From Afipia sp. (lineage in GTDB: Bacteria; Pseudomonadota; Alphaproteobacteria; Rhizobiales; Xanthobacteraceae), in assembly GCA_024508675.1 (NCBI GenBank), contig JANINQ010000001.1:310001-374000 (forward strand): a DNA stretch of 64,000 nt, in the 5' to 3' direction. The stretch's first letter is position 1. Every line of letters starts with the position of its first letter. Position numbers and translations under genes: made by a program. The notes under the pieces are model-generated. The model had not been told where the DNA came from and searched no databases. It was given only the letters and a program-made list of their open reading frames with translations. Of this stretch, positions 38,309 to 48,169 are shown in pieces.

Positions 38309-40294
38309 TTAAACCCGGGCCTGCGCGGCGTCCGCCACGGCTTCCGGGGTGATCCCGAAGTGCCGGTACAGGTCCTTGTAGGGGGCGCTGGCGCCAAAGC
38401 CGTCCATGCCGACGAAAATGCCGTCCGAACCGATGATGGCATCCCAGCCCTGACGGATCGCGGCTTCGACGGCGACCTTCACCGGAGCCTTGCCGATGAT
38501 GGCGGCGCGTTTGTCGGCGGGAAGTTCGAGCAGCAGGTCCATGCAGGGCACCGAAACCACCCGCGTCGGAATGCCGCGTGCGGCCAGCAGCTTCTGCGCC
38601 TCGACGGCCAGCGAGACTTCCGAGCCGGATGCGAAGATCGAAACCTTCGCTTCGCCGTCAGCCCTGGAGATTTCATAGGCCCCATTGGCGCACTTGTTGT
38701 CGGTGTCGTTGGCGAGGCGAAGCTGCGGCAGGTTCTGGCGGGTCAGCGCCAGCACGCTCGGACGCTCTTTCGCCTCCAAGGCGAGCTGCCAGCATTCCAG
38801 CGTTTCGACGGTGTCGCAGGGCCGGAACACGTTGAGGTTCGGAATGGCGCGCAGCGCCGCCACATGCTCCACCGGCTGATGGGTCGGGCCGTCTTCGCCA
38901 AGACCGATCGAGTCGTGGGTCAGCACGTGGATCACGCGCTCGCCCATCAGCGCCGCGAGGCGCAGCGCCGGACGGAGATAGTCGGAGAACACGAGGAACG
39001 TGCCCGAATACGGAATGAGGCCGCCATGTAGCGCCATGCCGTTCATCGCCGCCGCCATGCCATGCTCGCGGATGCCGTAGTTCACGTAGCGCCCGCCGTA
39101 GTTGTTGGCGGAGATGGCGACCATGCCCTTGACGCGGGTGTTGTTGGAGCCGGTGAGGTCCGCCGAGCCGCCGATCATTTCCGGCACGGCTGCGGTGAGA
39201 ACTTCAAGCGCGTGTTCTGACGCGGTGCGGGTGGCGATTTCCTTCGGTGCAGCGGCGAGCGCGGCCTTCATCCTGGCAACGGCATCGCTCAGCGCCTTGG
39301 CCGGAAGGTCGCCCTTCATGCGGCGCTCGAATTCGGCGCGGGCAGCGGCGTCCTTGGTGCCGAGCGTCTTGGCCCAAGCGTCGTGCGCGGCCTTGCCACG
39401 CGAACCGGCCGCGCGCCAGGCGTCGAGAATATCCTGCGGAACTTCGAACGGCGCCGAATCCCATTTCAGGTTCTTGCGGGCGCCTGCGATTTCATCGGCG
39501 CCGAGCGGCGAGCCATGCGACTTTTCCGAGCCCGCCTTGTTCGGCGCACCGAAGCCGATCACGGTCTTGCACGCAATCAGGGTCGGGCGGTCGGATTTCT
39601 GTGCGCGGGTCAGTGCGTCGGCAATCGCCTTCGCATCGTGGCCGTCGACACGTTCCGCGGCCCAGCCGGCGGATTCGAAACGCTTCACCTGATCGACCGA
39701 ATCCGACAGCGAAATCGCGCCGTCGATGGAAATGCCGTTGTCGTCGAACAGCACGATCAGCTTGTTGAGCTTGAGATGTCCGGCAAAGGCGATGGCTTCC
39801 TGGCTGATGCCTTCCATCAGGTCGCCGTCGGAGGCGAGAACGTAGGTGTGGTGATCGACAACATCACCGCCGAATTCCGCCGCCATGTGGCGCTCGGCCA
39901 GCGCCATGCCGACGGCGGTGGCGATGCCCTGGCCCAGCGGGCCGGTGGTGGTCTCGATCCCCGGCGTGACGAAGTTTTCCGGATGACCCGGCGTAAGCGA
40001 GCCGAGCTGACGGAAATTCTTGATCTGGTCGATGGTCATCGACGGATTGCCGGTCAGATACAGCAGCGCATAGAGCAGCATCGAGCCGTGGCCGGCGGAG
40101 AGCACGAAGCGGTCGCGGTCCGGCCAGGTGGGGTCGCTGGCGTCGAATTTGAGGAACTGCGTGAACAGCACGGTGGCGACATCGGCCGCGCCCATGGGCA
40201 GGCCGGGATGGCCCGATTTCGCCTTTTCGACGGCATCCATGGCAAGTGCGCGAATCGCATTGGCCATACGGGAGGGATCGACACGCACAGTCAT
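38309..40294 (-). CDS. tkt: Transketolase
   Basis: 661 residues from ATG 40292-40294. An upstream in-frame ATG (40351) adds poor N-terminal sequence. Thiamine diphosphate motif ASDGDLMEG and then DDNGISIDG, with the SGHPGLPMG start and the pyrimidine-domain [14 protein letters not shown]. Transfers two-carbon units in the pentose phosphate and Calvin pathways. It heads the tkt-gap-pgk-fba group, separated from gap by 193 bases. Confidence 0.96.
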   Translation of the reverse strand: MTVRVDPSRMANAIRALAMDAVEKAKSGHPGLPMGAADVATVLFTQFLKFDASDPTWPDRDRFVLSAGHGSMLLYALLYLTGNPSMTIDQIKNFRQLGSLTPGHPENFVTPGIETTTGPLGQGIATAVGMALAERHMAAEFGGDVVDHHTYVLASDGDLMEGISQEAIAFAGHLKLNKLIVLFDDNGISIDGAISLSDSVDQVKRFESAGWAAERVDGHDAKAIADALTRAQKSDRPTLIACKTVIGFGAPNKAGSEKSHGSPLGADEIAGARKNLKWDSAPFEVPQDILDAWRAAGSRGKAAHDAWAKTLGTKDAAARAEFERRMKGDLPAKALSDAVARMKAALAAAPKEIATRTASEHALEVLTAAVPEMIGGSADLTGSNNTRVKGMVAISANNYGGRYVNYGIREHGMAAAMNGMALHGGLIPYSGTFLVFSDYLRPALRLAALMGERVIHVLTHDSIGLGEDGPTHQPVEHVAALRAIPNLNVFRPCDTVETLECWQLALEAKERPSVLALTRQNLPQLRLANDTDNKCANGAYEISRADGEAKVSIFASGSEVSLAVEAQKLLAARGIPTRVVSVPCMDLLLELPADKRAAIIGKAPVKVAVEAAIRQGWDAIIGSDGIFVGMDGFGASAPYKDLYRHFGITPEAVADAAQARV

Positions 40295-40423
40295 GGAAGG
40301 TCCGCCTGACATTCGGGTGTGGGAAGTGGGCGCGTGTCTCAAAAATGCCACGGCCGGGGAAGCTTTCGCAGGGTGGATAGCATCGCGAAACCCTTGAGTC
40401 CAAGGGCATTAGGCTGTTTTCGC

Positions 40424-40501
40424 CTAGTGGAGTGGATTTGACATTCGCTATCGACGATCAGCGCGCTAGGAAAGCGAATGTCAAATCCAAAACTCCACTA
40501 G
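40424..40501. repeat. Long palindrome, family E, copy 1
   Basis: It begins CTAGTGGAGT and ends ACTCCACTAG. The inner arms GGATTTGACATTCGCT and AGCGAATGTCAAATCC are perfect complements. A 3-base bulge (AAA) interrupts the right arm. It could form a hairpin of about 26 base pairs with a 23-base loop. Confidence 0.9.
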
Positions 40502-40514
40502 AAACTTATACTTG

Positions 40515-40590
40515 CTAGTGGTCCGCCGGTTCTAACATTCGCAAGAATGCCTGCTGAAAAGGGGTGCGAATGTTAGAATCGGACCACTAG
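40515..40590. repeat. Long palindrome, family E, copy 2
   Basis: It begins CTAGTGGTCCG and ends CGGACCACTAG. The inner arms TTCTAACATTCGCA and TGCGAATGTTAGAA are perfect complements. It sits 13 bases after copy 1 and shares its CTAGTGG ends and its AACATTCGC/GCGAATGT core, but the flanking arm bases differ with compensation. Confidence 0.9.
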
Positions 40591-40726
40591 GCGTTTTCGC
40601 TTTGTGTGCATAGCTTGCCCCCAGCGTTGCGCGGGGCTCGCCCTCGCCGTAAATTTATCCGCCTAACTGCTTGCCGGTTCGCCAGTTTTGCGCCGCCGGC
40701 CCGACGACAAAGGCTGCCGTTCCGTG

Positions 40727-41056
40727 ATGACCGACCGCACCGCCAACGGTTTTGCCAGTTCCGAGCCCGCGCCCAGCGGCCCGAGCGAGATCGAACTCGC
40801 CACAAGGCGGCTGGCGGCGGCGCTCGATGCGCTGGAAAGCGCGGTGGAGCGGCGGCGGGAAGCCGACCGGATCGATGACGATCTTGGTGCGCGGATTCAG
40901 TCGCTCGGCGCGGATCGTTCGCGGCTCGCCAATGAACTCGACGGGACGCTGGTGCGCTCGCGGGCGCTGGAGCGGGCCAACCGCGAAATCGCGGAACGTC
41001 TCGATGTCGCCATCGACACCATTCGCTCGGTTCTTGAAACCGGAGAAACCCCATGA
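40727..41056 (+). CDS. DUF4164 coiled-coil protein
   Basis: 109 residues from ATG 40727. It is mostly one alpha-helical coiled coil (IELATRRLAAALDALESAVE and LANELDGTLVRSRALERANR). It overlaps the zapA start by 4 bases, so it is translationally coupled. This gene regularly sits before zapA in Rhizobiales and may take part in division, but its role is unknown. Confidence 0.82.
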   Translation: MTDRTANGFASSEPAPSGPSEIELATRRLAAALDALESAVERRREADRIDDDLGARIQSLGADRSRLANELDGTLVRSRALERANREIAERLDVAIDTIRSVLETGETP

Positions 41057-41436
41057 GCCACATCAACGTGACCATCAATGGCCGCCAGTACCGCATGGCC
41101 TGCGAGGCCGGGCAGGAAAACCGGCTGCTGCGTCTGGCCGAAAGCCTTGAGGCGCGCATCGCCAACCTGCGCGGCAAGTTCGGCGAGATCGGCGATGGCC
41201 GCCTGACCGTGATGGCGGCGTTAACTGTCGCTGATGAACTGGTCGATGCCGGGCAGCGGATTCGCGCGCTTGAGGAAGAACTGAATGCCCTGCGTGATGT
41301 GCGCGTGGTCGCCGCCGACCGCGCCCGCGCCACGCAGTCTGCCGTCGCAAATGCGCTGAATTCGGCGTCTGAACGGATCGAGAAGATGACCCAGGCGCTG
41401 AATCGCCCGGCCCGCAATGGCATTGCGCTCGGGTGA
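41053..41436 (+). CDS. zapA: Cell-division protein ZapA
   Basis: 127 residues. The N-terminal ZapA head has VTINGRQYRMACEAGQE, and a coiled coil lies near residues 55-95. It bundles FtsZ filaments. The zapA-6S RNA-fcl order matches the common proteobacterial arrangement. Confidence 0.92.
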   Translation: MSHINVTINGRQYRMACEAGQENRLLRLAESLEARIANLRGKFGEIGDGRLTVMAALTVADELVDAGQRIRALEEELNALRDVRVVAADRARATQSAVANALNSASERIEKMTQALNRPARNGIALG

Positions 41437-41515
41437 TGATCGCGTTCCCTGCTGGCGCTCCGGCGGGATCATGACTACATTGGTCCGGCGAGGCTGCGTC
41501 GCGCGTCAGAAACCA

Positions 41516-41521
41516 TATAAT
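41516..41521 (+). promoter_or_regulatory. -10 box candidate for 6S RNA
   Basis: A perfect TATAAT, 3 to 9 bases before the expected 6S RNA 5' end. No convincing -35 is found at the usual spacing. Confidence 0.5.
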
Positions 41522-41523
41522 CC

Positions 41524-41674
41524 CCGGGGCCTTATCGATCCTTTAGGGAACTGTCCCTGGCCGGGTCCGTGGACCCGATCACATGGTGCCCACCTACTTT
41601 CGTAGGTGCTCCGGGATCGAGTGTTTCAACGGCCACTGTGGCTTCGCACTTTCTTTTCGCTCCGGCCCTTGGCG
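41524..41674 (+). ncRNA. ssrS: 6S RNA
   Basis: Lies between zapA and fcl, the standard site of alphaproteobacterial 6S RNA. The ends can pair (GGGCC with GGCCC). The middle shows paired GGGTCC/GGACCC. The apical hairpin CACCTAC/GTAGGTG has loop TTTC, followed by CCGGGATCGAGTG. It binds RNA polymerase with the housekeeping sigma factor in stationary phase. The ends are approximate to within about 15 bases. Confidence 0.75.
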
Positions 41675-41698
41675 CAAGGGTGACAGGAACTTCCGCCA

Positions 41699-42289
41699 GT
41701 GGATGGAAACCGGTTCCTCGCAAATCTCAAAGACGATTTCCGGAGCGGTGCGCTCGCGCAGCGTAACGCGCTGACCGTTGAGGCGCGCGCGGAGGCCGCA
41801 GCGAAAATCGCGGCGCGCCCGCTGCCGATCGAACTGCCGCCGGGCGCCATCGTGGCGGGTTATTCTCCGATCAACAGCGAGCTCGATCCGTTTCCTCTGA
41901 TGCGCGCGCTTGCGGATCGAGGCGCGAAACTGGCGCTGCCGGTGATCATCGCCCGCGATCACGCCCTGATCTTTCGCGTGTGGGAAGCGGATGAGGGATT
42001 GGTGCGCGGACCGTTCGGAATTTTCCAGCCGTCATCCGACGCGGACGAAGTCGATCCGGACATTGTGCTGGTGCCGCTCGCGGCCTTCGACCGCGCCGGT
42101 CATCGCATCGGCTATGGCCGCGGCTACTATGACCGCACGCTGCAAAACCTCCGTGCCACGAAGAAGATAACCGTGATCGGCGTTGGATTTGCCGTGCAGG
42201 AAATCGAGACCGTGCCGCGACTTCCACACGACGAGCAGCTCGATTGTGTGCTAACGGAACGCGAGTTGATTGATCTGCGGAGTTTATAA
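41699..42289 (+). CDS. 5-formyltetrahydrofolate cyclo-ligase
   Basis: 196 residues. The start is GTG at 41699; the nearby ATG at 41703 is in another frame. The conserved C-terminal motif is GYGRGYYDRTL, with VPLAAFDRAGHRIGYG before it. It converts 5-formyl-THF to 5,10-methenyl-THF. It follows the 6S RNA gene, with which it may be co-transcribed. Confidence 0.9.
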   Translation: MDGNRFLANLKDDFRSGALAQRNALTVEARAEAAAKIAARPLPIELPPGAIVAGYSPINSELDPFPLMRALADRGAKLALPVIIARDHALIFRVWEADEGLVRGPFGIFQPSSDADEVDPDIVLVPLAAFDRAGHRIGYGRGYYDRTLQNLRATKKITVIGVGFAVQEIETVPRLPHDEQLDCVLTERELIDLRSL

Positions 42290-42291
42290 AA

Positions 42292-43110
42292 TTGCGTATT
42301 CTGTTTGTCGGCGATGTGGTGGGACGAAGCGGCCGCGCGGCTGTGAACGAGACGCTGCCGGGCCTGATCCGCGACTGGAAGCTCGAACTCGTTGTCGTCA
42401 ACGGCGAGAACGCCGCCGGCGGCTTCGGCATCACCGAGGCGATTTATCACGAACTGCTGGAAGCCGGCGCGGATGCGATCACCCTCGGCAATCATTCATG
42501 GGATCAGCGTGAGGCGCTGGTGTTCATCGAGCGCGCGCCGCGCCTGATTCGTCCGGCGAATTTCCCGCCGGGCACGCCGGGGCGGGGCGCCGCGTTGATC
42601 GACACCAAGAGTGGCAAGCGCGCGCTGGTGATCAATGCTATCGGCCGCATCTTCATGCAGCCGTTCGACGATCCGTTCGCGATTCTGGATCGCGAATTGA
42701 ACGCCTGTCCGCTGCGCGAAGCCGCCGACGCTGTGCTGGTCGATTTCCATGGCGAAGCCACCAGCGAGAAGCAGGCGATCGGTTATTTCTGCGATGGCCG
42801 CGCCAGTCTGGTGGTCGGCACACATACGCATGTGCCGACGTCCGATCATCGTGTCCTGCCCGCGGGCACGGCCTACATGAGCGATGCCGGTATGACGGGC
42901 GATTATGAGTCCGTGATCGGCATGCAGCGCGAGGAGCCGCTGGGACGTTTCCTGCGCGGCTATCCGGCGGGACGTTTCGAAGCCGCCGATGGTGTCGCGA
43001 CGCTAAGCGGCGTTGCGGTCGAAACCGACGATGCCACGGGGCTTGCGACGCACATCGCGCCGGTGCGCATCGGTCCGCTGCTGGAACGCGCCGTTCCGGG
43101 GTTCTGGTAA
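42292..43110 (+). CDS. YmdB-family metallophosphoesterase
   Basis: 272 residues with a TTG start 2 bases after the fcl stop. Metal-site motifs are GDVVGRSGR, VNGENAAGG, LGNHSWD and GTHTHVPT, all of TIGR00282/YmdB type. YmdB relatives act as 2',3'-cyclic nucleotide phosphodiesterases. Confidence 0.9.
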   Translation: MRILFVGDVVGRSGRAAVNETLPGLIRDWKLELVVVNGENAAGGFGITEAIYHELLEAGADAITLGNHSWDQREALVFIERAPRLIRPANFPPGTPGRGAALIDTKSGKRALVINAIGRIFMQPFDDPFAILDRELNACPLREAADAVLVDFHGEATSEKQAIGYFCDGRASLVVGTHTHVPTSDHRVLPAGTAYMSDAGMTGDYESVIGMQREEPLGRFLRGYPAGRFEAADGVATLSGVAVETDDATGLATHIAPVRIGPLLERAVPGFW

Positions 43111-43115
43111 AACTC

Positions 43116-43194
43116 GTCATTGCGAACGAAGCGAGGCAATCTAGAGCAACAAGAAAGAGCTGGATTGCTTCGTCGCTTCGCTCCTCGCAATGAC
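43116..43194. repeat. Dispersed palindromic repeat, family A, copy 3
   Basis: Ends GTCATTGCGA and TCGCAATGAC, with internal GAAGCGAGGCAATC and GGATTGCTTCGTCGC. Located between the convergent ymdB-like and chemoreceptor genes. Confidence 0.8.
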
Positions 43195-43222
43195 GAGATG
43201 AGAGTTCTCGCTCAGGACCGCT

Positions 43223-44974
43223 TCAAATCTTGTACGCCGTCCGGAAGCCGCCCCAGTGGCGGCCGTTGACGCGGATCGGCACGTCGATCTCGCGCATCAT
43301 GACCGTGGTGCCGTTGCCCATGTCGCGGGCGTAGCTCTGGATCAGATAGGAGCGGATGTTGCGGCCTGCGGCGAGGCCTGCCGGATCGTTGAAGATCCGG
43401 CGGTTGCGGCAATTCGCGGTATTCCAGGCGGTGTCGCCGGGGCGCTGCGGCTGCGAGTAGATCTTGTTGTGCACCGGCAGGTAGCCGTTGCGGTCGATGG
43501 TGGCGCAGAACGCCGCGCGTGCGTCGCGCACCAGCATCGCCTCCTGGATTTCAGGAAGCGCCCGGTCGGCCCAGTCGAGGAACCGCGTGCGGTACTGCAC
43601 CGGATCGGAGCCTTCGATCTTCACATAGTTCTCGTCGAACAGGTCATCGATGCTGATGTCGCCTTTCGCGACGGCATTCTCGAAGATCTTGGTGATCGCG
43701 TCGCCGGCTTCCATCGCGCGGGTCACGAATTCGGTGTTCTCGTCGTGGATGTTCCAGACCTTGTCTTCGATCCGGTCCTTTAGCGCCGCATCCGGTGAGA
43801 CGAACTCCGCCTGCGCACCGCCTGACGTGTGACCGGTGACGCGGAGGCTGCACGCGCCGATGTCCTGAAGGTTCGCCTTCATGACCTGCTGCAGCGGCAG
43901 GGACGCCGCGCCCGCGCCGCCGATCAGGAGCCCGTCGACGGAAATCTCGAACACCTCGGCCTTGAGAGGTGAAGCTCCGGACGCAATTTCGATCTGGAGG
44001 CGGCAGGGCATCCGTTCGGCCTTGCGTTCCTCGTTTTCGTTCTGACGCAGCAGGACGGCACAGCGTGTCTTCAGCTTCTCGGCGAACATCGTCACGGCCT
44101 TGCCGGCCTGCGCGACGCTTTCGCCGTGGGTTTCGGCTTCCCGCGCCGCGTTGTCGATCTCGGCGCTGCTGGTGCCGACCGAGACGATGAACTGCGAGGC
44201 CGACGCGGCATTCTGCGTGATCTCGCCGGTGGTTTCGTTCTGCTCGGCCACCGCGCCGTTGACATGGGCAAACACCGGCTTGATGGCATCGATCGCGGCG
44301 GTGATGCGGTGCACCGCATCGAACGATGTCGCGGCATCCTGCTGCAGGGCGTCGATCTTGCGCTTGATCTCCTCGGTCGCGTTCTGGGTCTGGACGGCGA
44401 GCGCCTTGACCTCGGAGGCGACGACGGCGAATCCCTTGCCGGCGGAACCGGCGCGTGCGGCCTCGATGGTGGAGTTCAGCGCCAGCAGCGTGGTCTGCTT
44501 GGCGATCATCGCGATCAGGTTGACCACATTGCCGATGGCGGCGGACGATTCGCGCAGCCGCTCGACATTGAGGCCGGCTTCGCGCGCGGCTTCGCTGGCT
44601 TCATCGGCGAGCTTGCTGGCGTCGCGCACCTGCGCGCCGATGCCGTGGGCCGACTGGGTGAATTTGTCTGCCGCCTGCGAGAAGGTTTCCGCGGTTGCCT
44701 GCGCGCTGCTGGTGCGGTCGGAGAGGGCGTCGGCGCGATGGCGGATGGCGGACAGTGTCGAGGCAGTGGACTGCGCGCCGCTGGCCACGGAGTTGGCCGC
44801 CCGCTCAAGCTGGCGGATCATGGCCGCGAGTTCGAGTTCCAGCAGTTCGAGAATCTCGCGCGCTGAGTCATGATGGGGAGCCGCAATTGGCTCGAGCACC
44901 TCTAACGGCGCATCAGGGGAAATATCCGGCGTAGCCTGTTCTGGCAGCCGCTTCCGAAAAAGACCGAACGCCAT
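43223..44974 (-). CDS. Soluble methyl-accepting chemotaxis protein with PilZ domain
   Basis: 583 residues with no membrane helix seen. The order is an N-terminal linker, an MCP signalling domain ([20 protein letters not shown]), a PilZ-like domain starting near [13 protein letters not shown] and [12 protein letters not shown], and a C-terminal sensor-like region ([15 protein letters not shown] and [16 protein letters not shown]). Placing the sensor after the signalling part is unusual. PilZ domains often bind c-di-GMP, so it could link chemotaxis with c-di-GMP; the RxxxR motif is weak. No che genes are nearby. Confidence 0.85.
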   Translation of the reverse strand: MAFGLFRKRLPEQATPDISPDAPLEVLEPIAAPHHDSAREILELLELELAAMIRQLERAANSVASGAQSTASTLSAIRHRADALSDRTSSAQATAETFSQAADKFTQSAHGIGAQVRDASKLADEASEAAREAGLNVERLRESSAAIGNVVNLIAMIAKQTTLLALNSTIEAARAGSAGKGFAVVASEVKALAVQTQNATEEIKRKIDALQQDAATSFDAVHRITAAIDAIKPVFAHVNGAVAEQNETTGEITQNAASASQFIVSVGTSSAEIDNAAREAETHGESVAQAGKAVTMFAEKLKTRCAVLLRQNENEERKAERMPCRLQIEIASGASPLKAEVFEISVDGLLIGGAGAASLPLQQVMKANLQDIGACSLRVTGHTSGGAQAEFVSPDAALKDRIEDKVWNIHDENTEFVTRAMEAGDAITKIFENAVAKGDISIDDLFDENYVKIEGSDPVQYRTRFLDWADRALPEIQEAMLVRDARAAFCATIDRNGYLPVHNKIYSQPQRPGDTAWNTANCRNRRIFNDPAGLAAGRNIRSYLIQSYARDMGNGTTVMMREIDVPIRVNGRHWGGFRTAYKI

Positions 44975-45204
44975 AAGGAGTGCTCTGAAATATGAGTAAT
45001 AGGAGGCATTATCGCACTCCGGCGTGAACTCATGGTTAACTGGTGCCTCTGTCCTGGGCAGTTGGACGTACCGCCATACCGAAAATTGGCCGTTCCGCCT
45101 TTAATTTTGATTGTTCCCGGAATATAACGCCGCCCCGCCGGGCTTTTGCGTTAACGCTGCCCGGGATTCATGCAACGCATTGCCGAGCACCCGAGAGGCT
45201 TCCG

Positions 45205-45951
45205 ATGGCCGGACATTCCCAATTCAAGAACATCATGCACCGCAAGGGCAAACAGGATGCCATGCGGTCCAAGATGTTCGGCAAGCTCGCCCGTGAAATC
45301 ACGGTGGCGGCGAAACTGGGAACCCCGGACCCGGCCATGAACCCCCGCCTGCGGCTGGCCATCACCGCGGCGCGCGCCGAAAACATGCCGAAGGACAATA
45401 TCGAGCGCGCCATCAAGAAGGCGATCGGCAGCGACGGCGAGAACTACGATGAAATGCGCTACGAAGGTTACGGTCCCGGCGGCGTCGCGGTGATCGTCGA
45501 GGCGCTGACCGACAACCGCAACCGCGCGGCTTCCGATATCCGCTCCTACTTCACCAAGTCCGGCGGCAACCTCGGCGAAACCGGCTCGGTCTCCTTCATG
45601 TTCGACCGCGTTGGCGCGATCGAGTACGACGCCAAGGTGGCGTCCGACGATGCCATGCTCGAAGCCGCCATTGAGGCGGGCGCCGACGATGTGGCGTCCA
45701 GCCAAGACGGCCACGAGGTGTTTGCGTCGCCGGAGTCGTTCCGTGATGTGGCGAAGGCACTGGAAGCCAAGTTCGGCGAGGCACGCAAGGCGGCGCTGAT
45801 CTGGAAGCCGCAGAACACCATCACGGTCGATGACGAGACCGGCGAGAAGCTGTTCAAGCTGCTCGACCTGCTCAACGAGCATGACGACGTCCAGAACGTC
45901 TATGCCAATTTCGAAGTGTCGGACGCGCTCGCTGCCAAGATGAGCGCTTAA
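45205..45951 (+). CDS. YebC/PmpR-family regulatory protein
   Basis: 248 residues from ATG 45205 ([19 protein letters not shown]). The frame is open back to 45043 but lacks YebC features. Conserved [18 protein letters not shown] and [10 protein letters not shown] are present. YebC-type proteins are DNA-binding regulators, and some assist translation of proline stretches. A frequent neighbour of ruvCAB in bacteria, here separated by mgtE. Confidence 0.94.
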   Translation: MAGHSQFKNIMHRKGKQDAMRSKMFGKLAREITVAAKLGTPDPAMNPRLRLAITAARAENMPKDNIERAIKKAIGSDGENYDEMRYEGYGPGGVAVIVEALTDNRNRAASDIRSYFTKSGGNLGETGSVSFMFDRVGAIEYDAKVASDDAMLEAAIEAGADDVASSQDGHEVFASPESFRDVAKALEAKFGEARKAALIWKPQNTITVDDETGEKLFKLLDLLNEHDDVQNVYANFEVSDALAAKMSA

Positions 45952-46012
45952 GGCCGGACCAATCCCGCGTCTTTCGATTTTTTCTTGACGCCGCGCCGCT
46001 GAGGGATCATGT

Positions 46013-46173
46013 CAGCCGCAGGGCGGCTGTTCCTCGCGTGCGCCGCCCGTCACCGGAAACCAATCAACTATGCCAAGCGACAGTCCACGTATTTCGCCGA
46101 CAACGGTCCCAGTGGTCTAGAGCGCTCGCCAGCTCACCGACCCTGCTGTTGCCGGCAGAACCCGAAGGTGAGC
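46013..46173 (+). promoter_or_regulatory. Structured mgtE leader with possible SD sequestration
   Basis: TTGACG at 45985-45990 may be a -35. The leader has a perfect 7-base hairpin CAGCCGC/GCGGCTG (46013-46029). A second pairing, GCTCACC (46132-46138) with GGTGAGC (46167-46173), covers the AAGGTGAG ribosome-binding site just before the mgtE ATG. Inside it CTGC pairs with GCAG. It does not match the M-box (ykoK) consensus that I know. A Mg2+-responsive leader is inference. Confidence 0.5.
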
Positions 46174-46174
46174 C

Positions 46175-47545
46175 ATGACGGAAATCCACGCGCCAGAGGG
46201 CGAGTTCAACGCGGCTGTTCTTGCTGCCGGCCTGACCGGCGAGCACGTCGCCGACATTGTCGAGGTTCTCAACACGCTTGAACCCGCGCAGGCCGCCGAC
46301 GTGGTGCGGCTGCTGCCCCGCGATGTCGCCATCGACATTCTCGACAAGCCGGAACTGTATTTCGGCGCCGAGATCATTGAGGCGTTGCCCCGCTATGTCG
46401 CCGCGCCGCTGCTGGCGGGCATGTCCGCCGACATGGCCGCGGACATCGTGCAGCTGCTTGAAGAGCCTGCGCGGTCAGAGCTGCTGACCAGTCTCGACGA
46501 TGTGTCGCGTGGCGCAATTATTGGCCTGCTGGCCTATCCGGAAAACACCGCCGGCGCGATGATGACCACCGAGTTCGTCAGCGTGCCGAGCAACTGGACT
46601 GTCGATCAGACGCTTCAGCACATCCGCCGCGTCGAGCGGTCCCGCGAGACGGTTTATGCGATCTATGTGCTGGACCCTGTCACACGGCGTCTTCTCGGCG
46701 CGGTGTCGCTGCGGCGGCTGATCGCGGGCGAACCCTCAGCCAACATCCTGACCCTGGTTCCGGACCATGAGACGATCACGACCCTTCCCCTGATCGACCG
46801 CGAGGAGGTCGCCCGCGTCATCACCCGGCACGATCTGCTGGCGGTTCCGGTGATCGACAAGGCTGGACATGTGCTCGGCATCGTCACGGTGGACGACATC
46901 ATCGACGCGATCATCGAGGAAAGCACCGAGGACGTGCAGAAGTTCGGCGGCATGTCCGCCACCGAAGAGCCTTACATGCAGATCGGGCTGTTCGAGATGA
47001 TCCGCAAGCGCGGCGGCTGGCTGTCGGTGCTGTTCGTCAGCGAGATGCTGACCGCAAGCGTGATGCAGCATTTCGAGGGCCAGCTTGAGAAGGCGCTGGT
47101 GCTGACGCTGTTCATTCCGCTGATCATGAGTTCGGGCGGCAATTCCGGATCGCAGGCGACCTCGCTGCTGATCCGCTCGCTGGCCTTGCATGACGTGAAA
47201 CTGGCCGACTGGTGGCGGGTGATGATGCGCGAACTGCCGACGGGATTGATCCTCGGCGGTCTACTTGGCCTCATCGGCTTTGCGCGAGTCGTGATCTGGC
47301 AGAAGTTCGGTATCTACGACTATGGCGAGCATTGGGTTCTGGTGGGATTGACCGTGGCGGCGGCGCTGGTGGGCGTGGTCACCTTCGGGTCGGTCGCGGG
47401 TTCGATGCTGCCCTTCGCCCTGCAGCGGGTGGGATTCGACCCGGCCAGTGCATCGGCGCCGTTTGTCGCCACCCTCGTCGACGTCACCGGCCTGATGATC
47501 TATTTCAGTGCGGCGCTGCTGATCCTGCGCGGCACCCTGCTGTGA
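46175..47545 (+). CDS. mgtE: Magnesium transporter MgtE
   Basis: 456 residues. A cytosolic MgtE N-domain of about 130 residues is followed by two CBS domains (about 130-260; FVSVPSNWTVDQTLQHIRR and VDDIIDAIIEE). The C-terminal membrane part has five helices and carries PLIMSSGGNSGSQATSLLIR. It forms a Mg2+ channel gated by cytosolic Mg2+. Confidence 0.94.
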   Translation: MTEIHAPEGEFNAAVLAAGLTGEHVADIVEVLNTLEPAQAADVVRLLPRDVAIDILDKPELYFGAEIIEALPRYVAAPLLAGMSADMAADIVQLLEEPARSELLTSLDDVSRGAIIGLLAYPENTAGAMMTTEFVSVPSNWTVDQTLQHIRRVERSRETVYAIYVLDPVTRRLLGAVSLRRLIAGEPSANILTLVPDHETITTLPLIDREEVARVITRHDLLAVPVIDKAGHVLGIVTVDDIIDAIIEESTEDVQKFGGMSATEEPYMQIGLFEMIRKRGGWLSVLFVSEMLTASVMQHFEGQLEKALVLTLFIPLIMSSGGNSGSQATSLLIRSLALHDVKLADWWRVMMRELPTGLILGGLLGLIGFARVVIWQKFGIYDYGEHWVLVGLTVAAALVGVVTFGSVAGSMLPFALQRVGFDPASASAPFVATLVDVTGLMIYFSAALLILRGTLL

Positions 47546-47583
47546 TGCCGGACGCATCCGCTCGTTTCGGGTAAACTGCCCGC

Positions 47584-48102
47584 ATGACATCGCATGCGAT
47601 TCGCATTCTCGGGATAGATCCCGGCCTCCGCCGCACCGGCTGGGGCGTGATCGATGTCGACGGCAACCGGCTGATCTATGTCGGCTGCGGCTCGGTGGAA
47701 TCGTCCGAGGCTGCGCCGCTGGCCGAGCGCCTGCTGGCGATTCATGAAGGTCTCGCCCGGGTCCTTGGCGAGTTCAATCCCCTCGAAGCCGCGGTCGAGC
47801 AGACCTTCGTCAACAAGGATGGCGCGTCGACCCTCAAGCTCGGACAGGCGCGCGGTGTCGCCATGCTGGCGCCTGCAAAATTCGGCATTGTGGTGGCGGA
47901 ATATGCGCCCAACCAGGTGAAGAAGACCGTCGTGGGGGCAGGGCACGCCGACAAGAACCAGATTCGCGTGATGTTAGGTGTGCTGCTGCCGAAGGCTGCA
48001 CCCAAAACGCCCGATGCGGCGGATGCATTGGCGATTGCGATCACCCATGCCCATCACCGCCAGAGCGCGATCCTGAAATTGAAGGTGGCCGCGGCGCGTT
48101 GA
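47584..48102 (+). CDS. ruvC: Holliday junction resolvase RuvC
   Basis: 172 residues. Acidic catalytic residues are visible in [24 protein letters not shown] and [16 protein letters not shown]. It cleaves Holliday junctions with RuvAB. The run ruvC-lysE-like-ruvA-DUF-ruvB has an extra exporter gene inserted between ruvC and ruvA. Confidence 0.96.
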   Translation: MTSHAIRILGIDPGLRRTGWGVIDVDGNRLIYVGCGSVESSEAAPLAERLLAIHEGLARVLGEFNPLEAAVEQTFVNKDGASTLKLGQARGVAMLAPAKFGIVVAEYAPNQVKKTVVGAGHADKNQIRVMLGVLLPKAAPKTPDAADALAIAITHAHHRQSAILKLKVAAAR

Positions 48103-48169
48103 AGCGATGCCGCCGAGGGTGGCGGCAGGGCCGGTTCGATGCGAAGATGGGCCGCACAGGGAACAGACG

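Larger units (their letters stand above)
40295..40726. other. Intergenic region between tkt and the DUF4164 gene
   Basis: 432 bases. It contains the two palindromes listed separately. The rest shows no gene. Confidence 0.6.

Noticed and set aside
40424..40590. CRISPR-like array
   Set aside because: Only two units, each a self-complementary hairpin, with no spacers and no cas genes.
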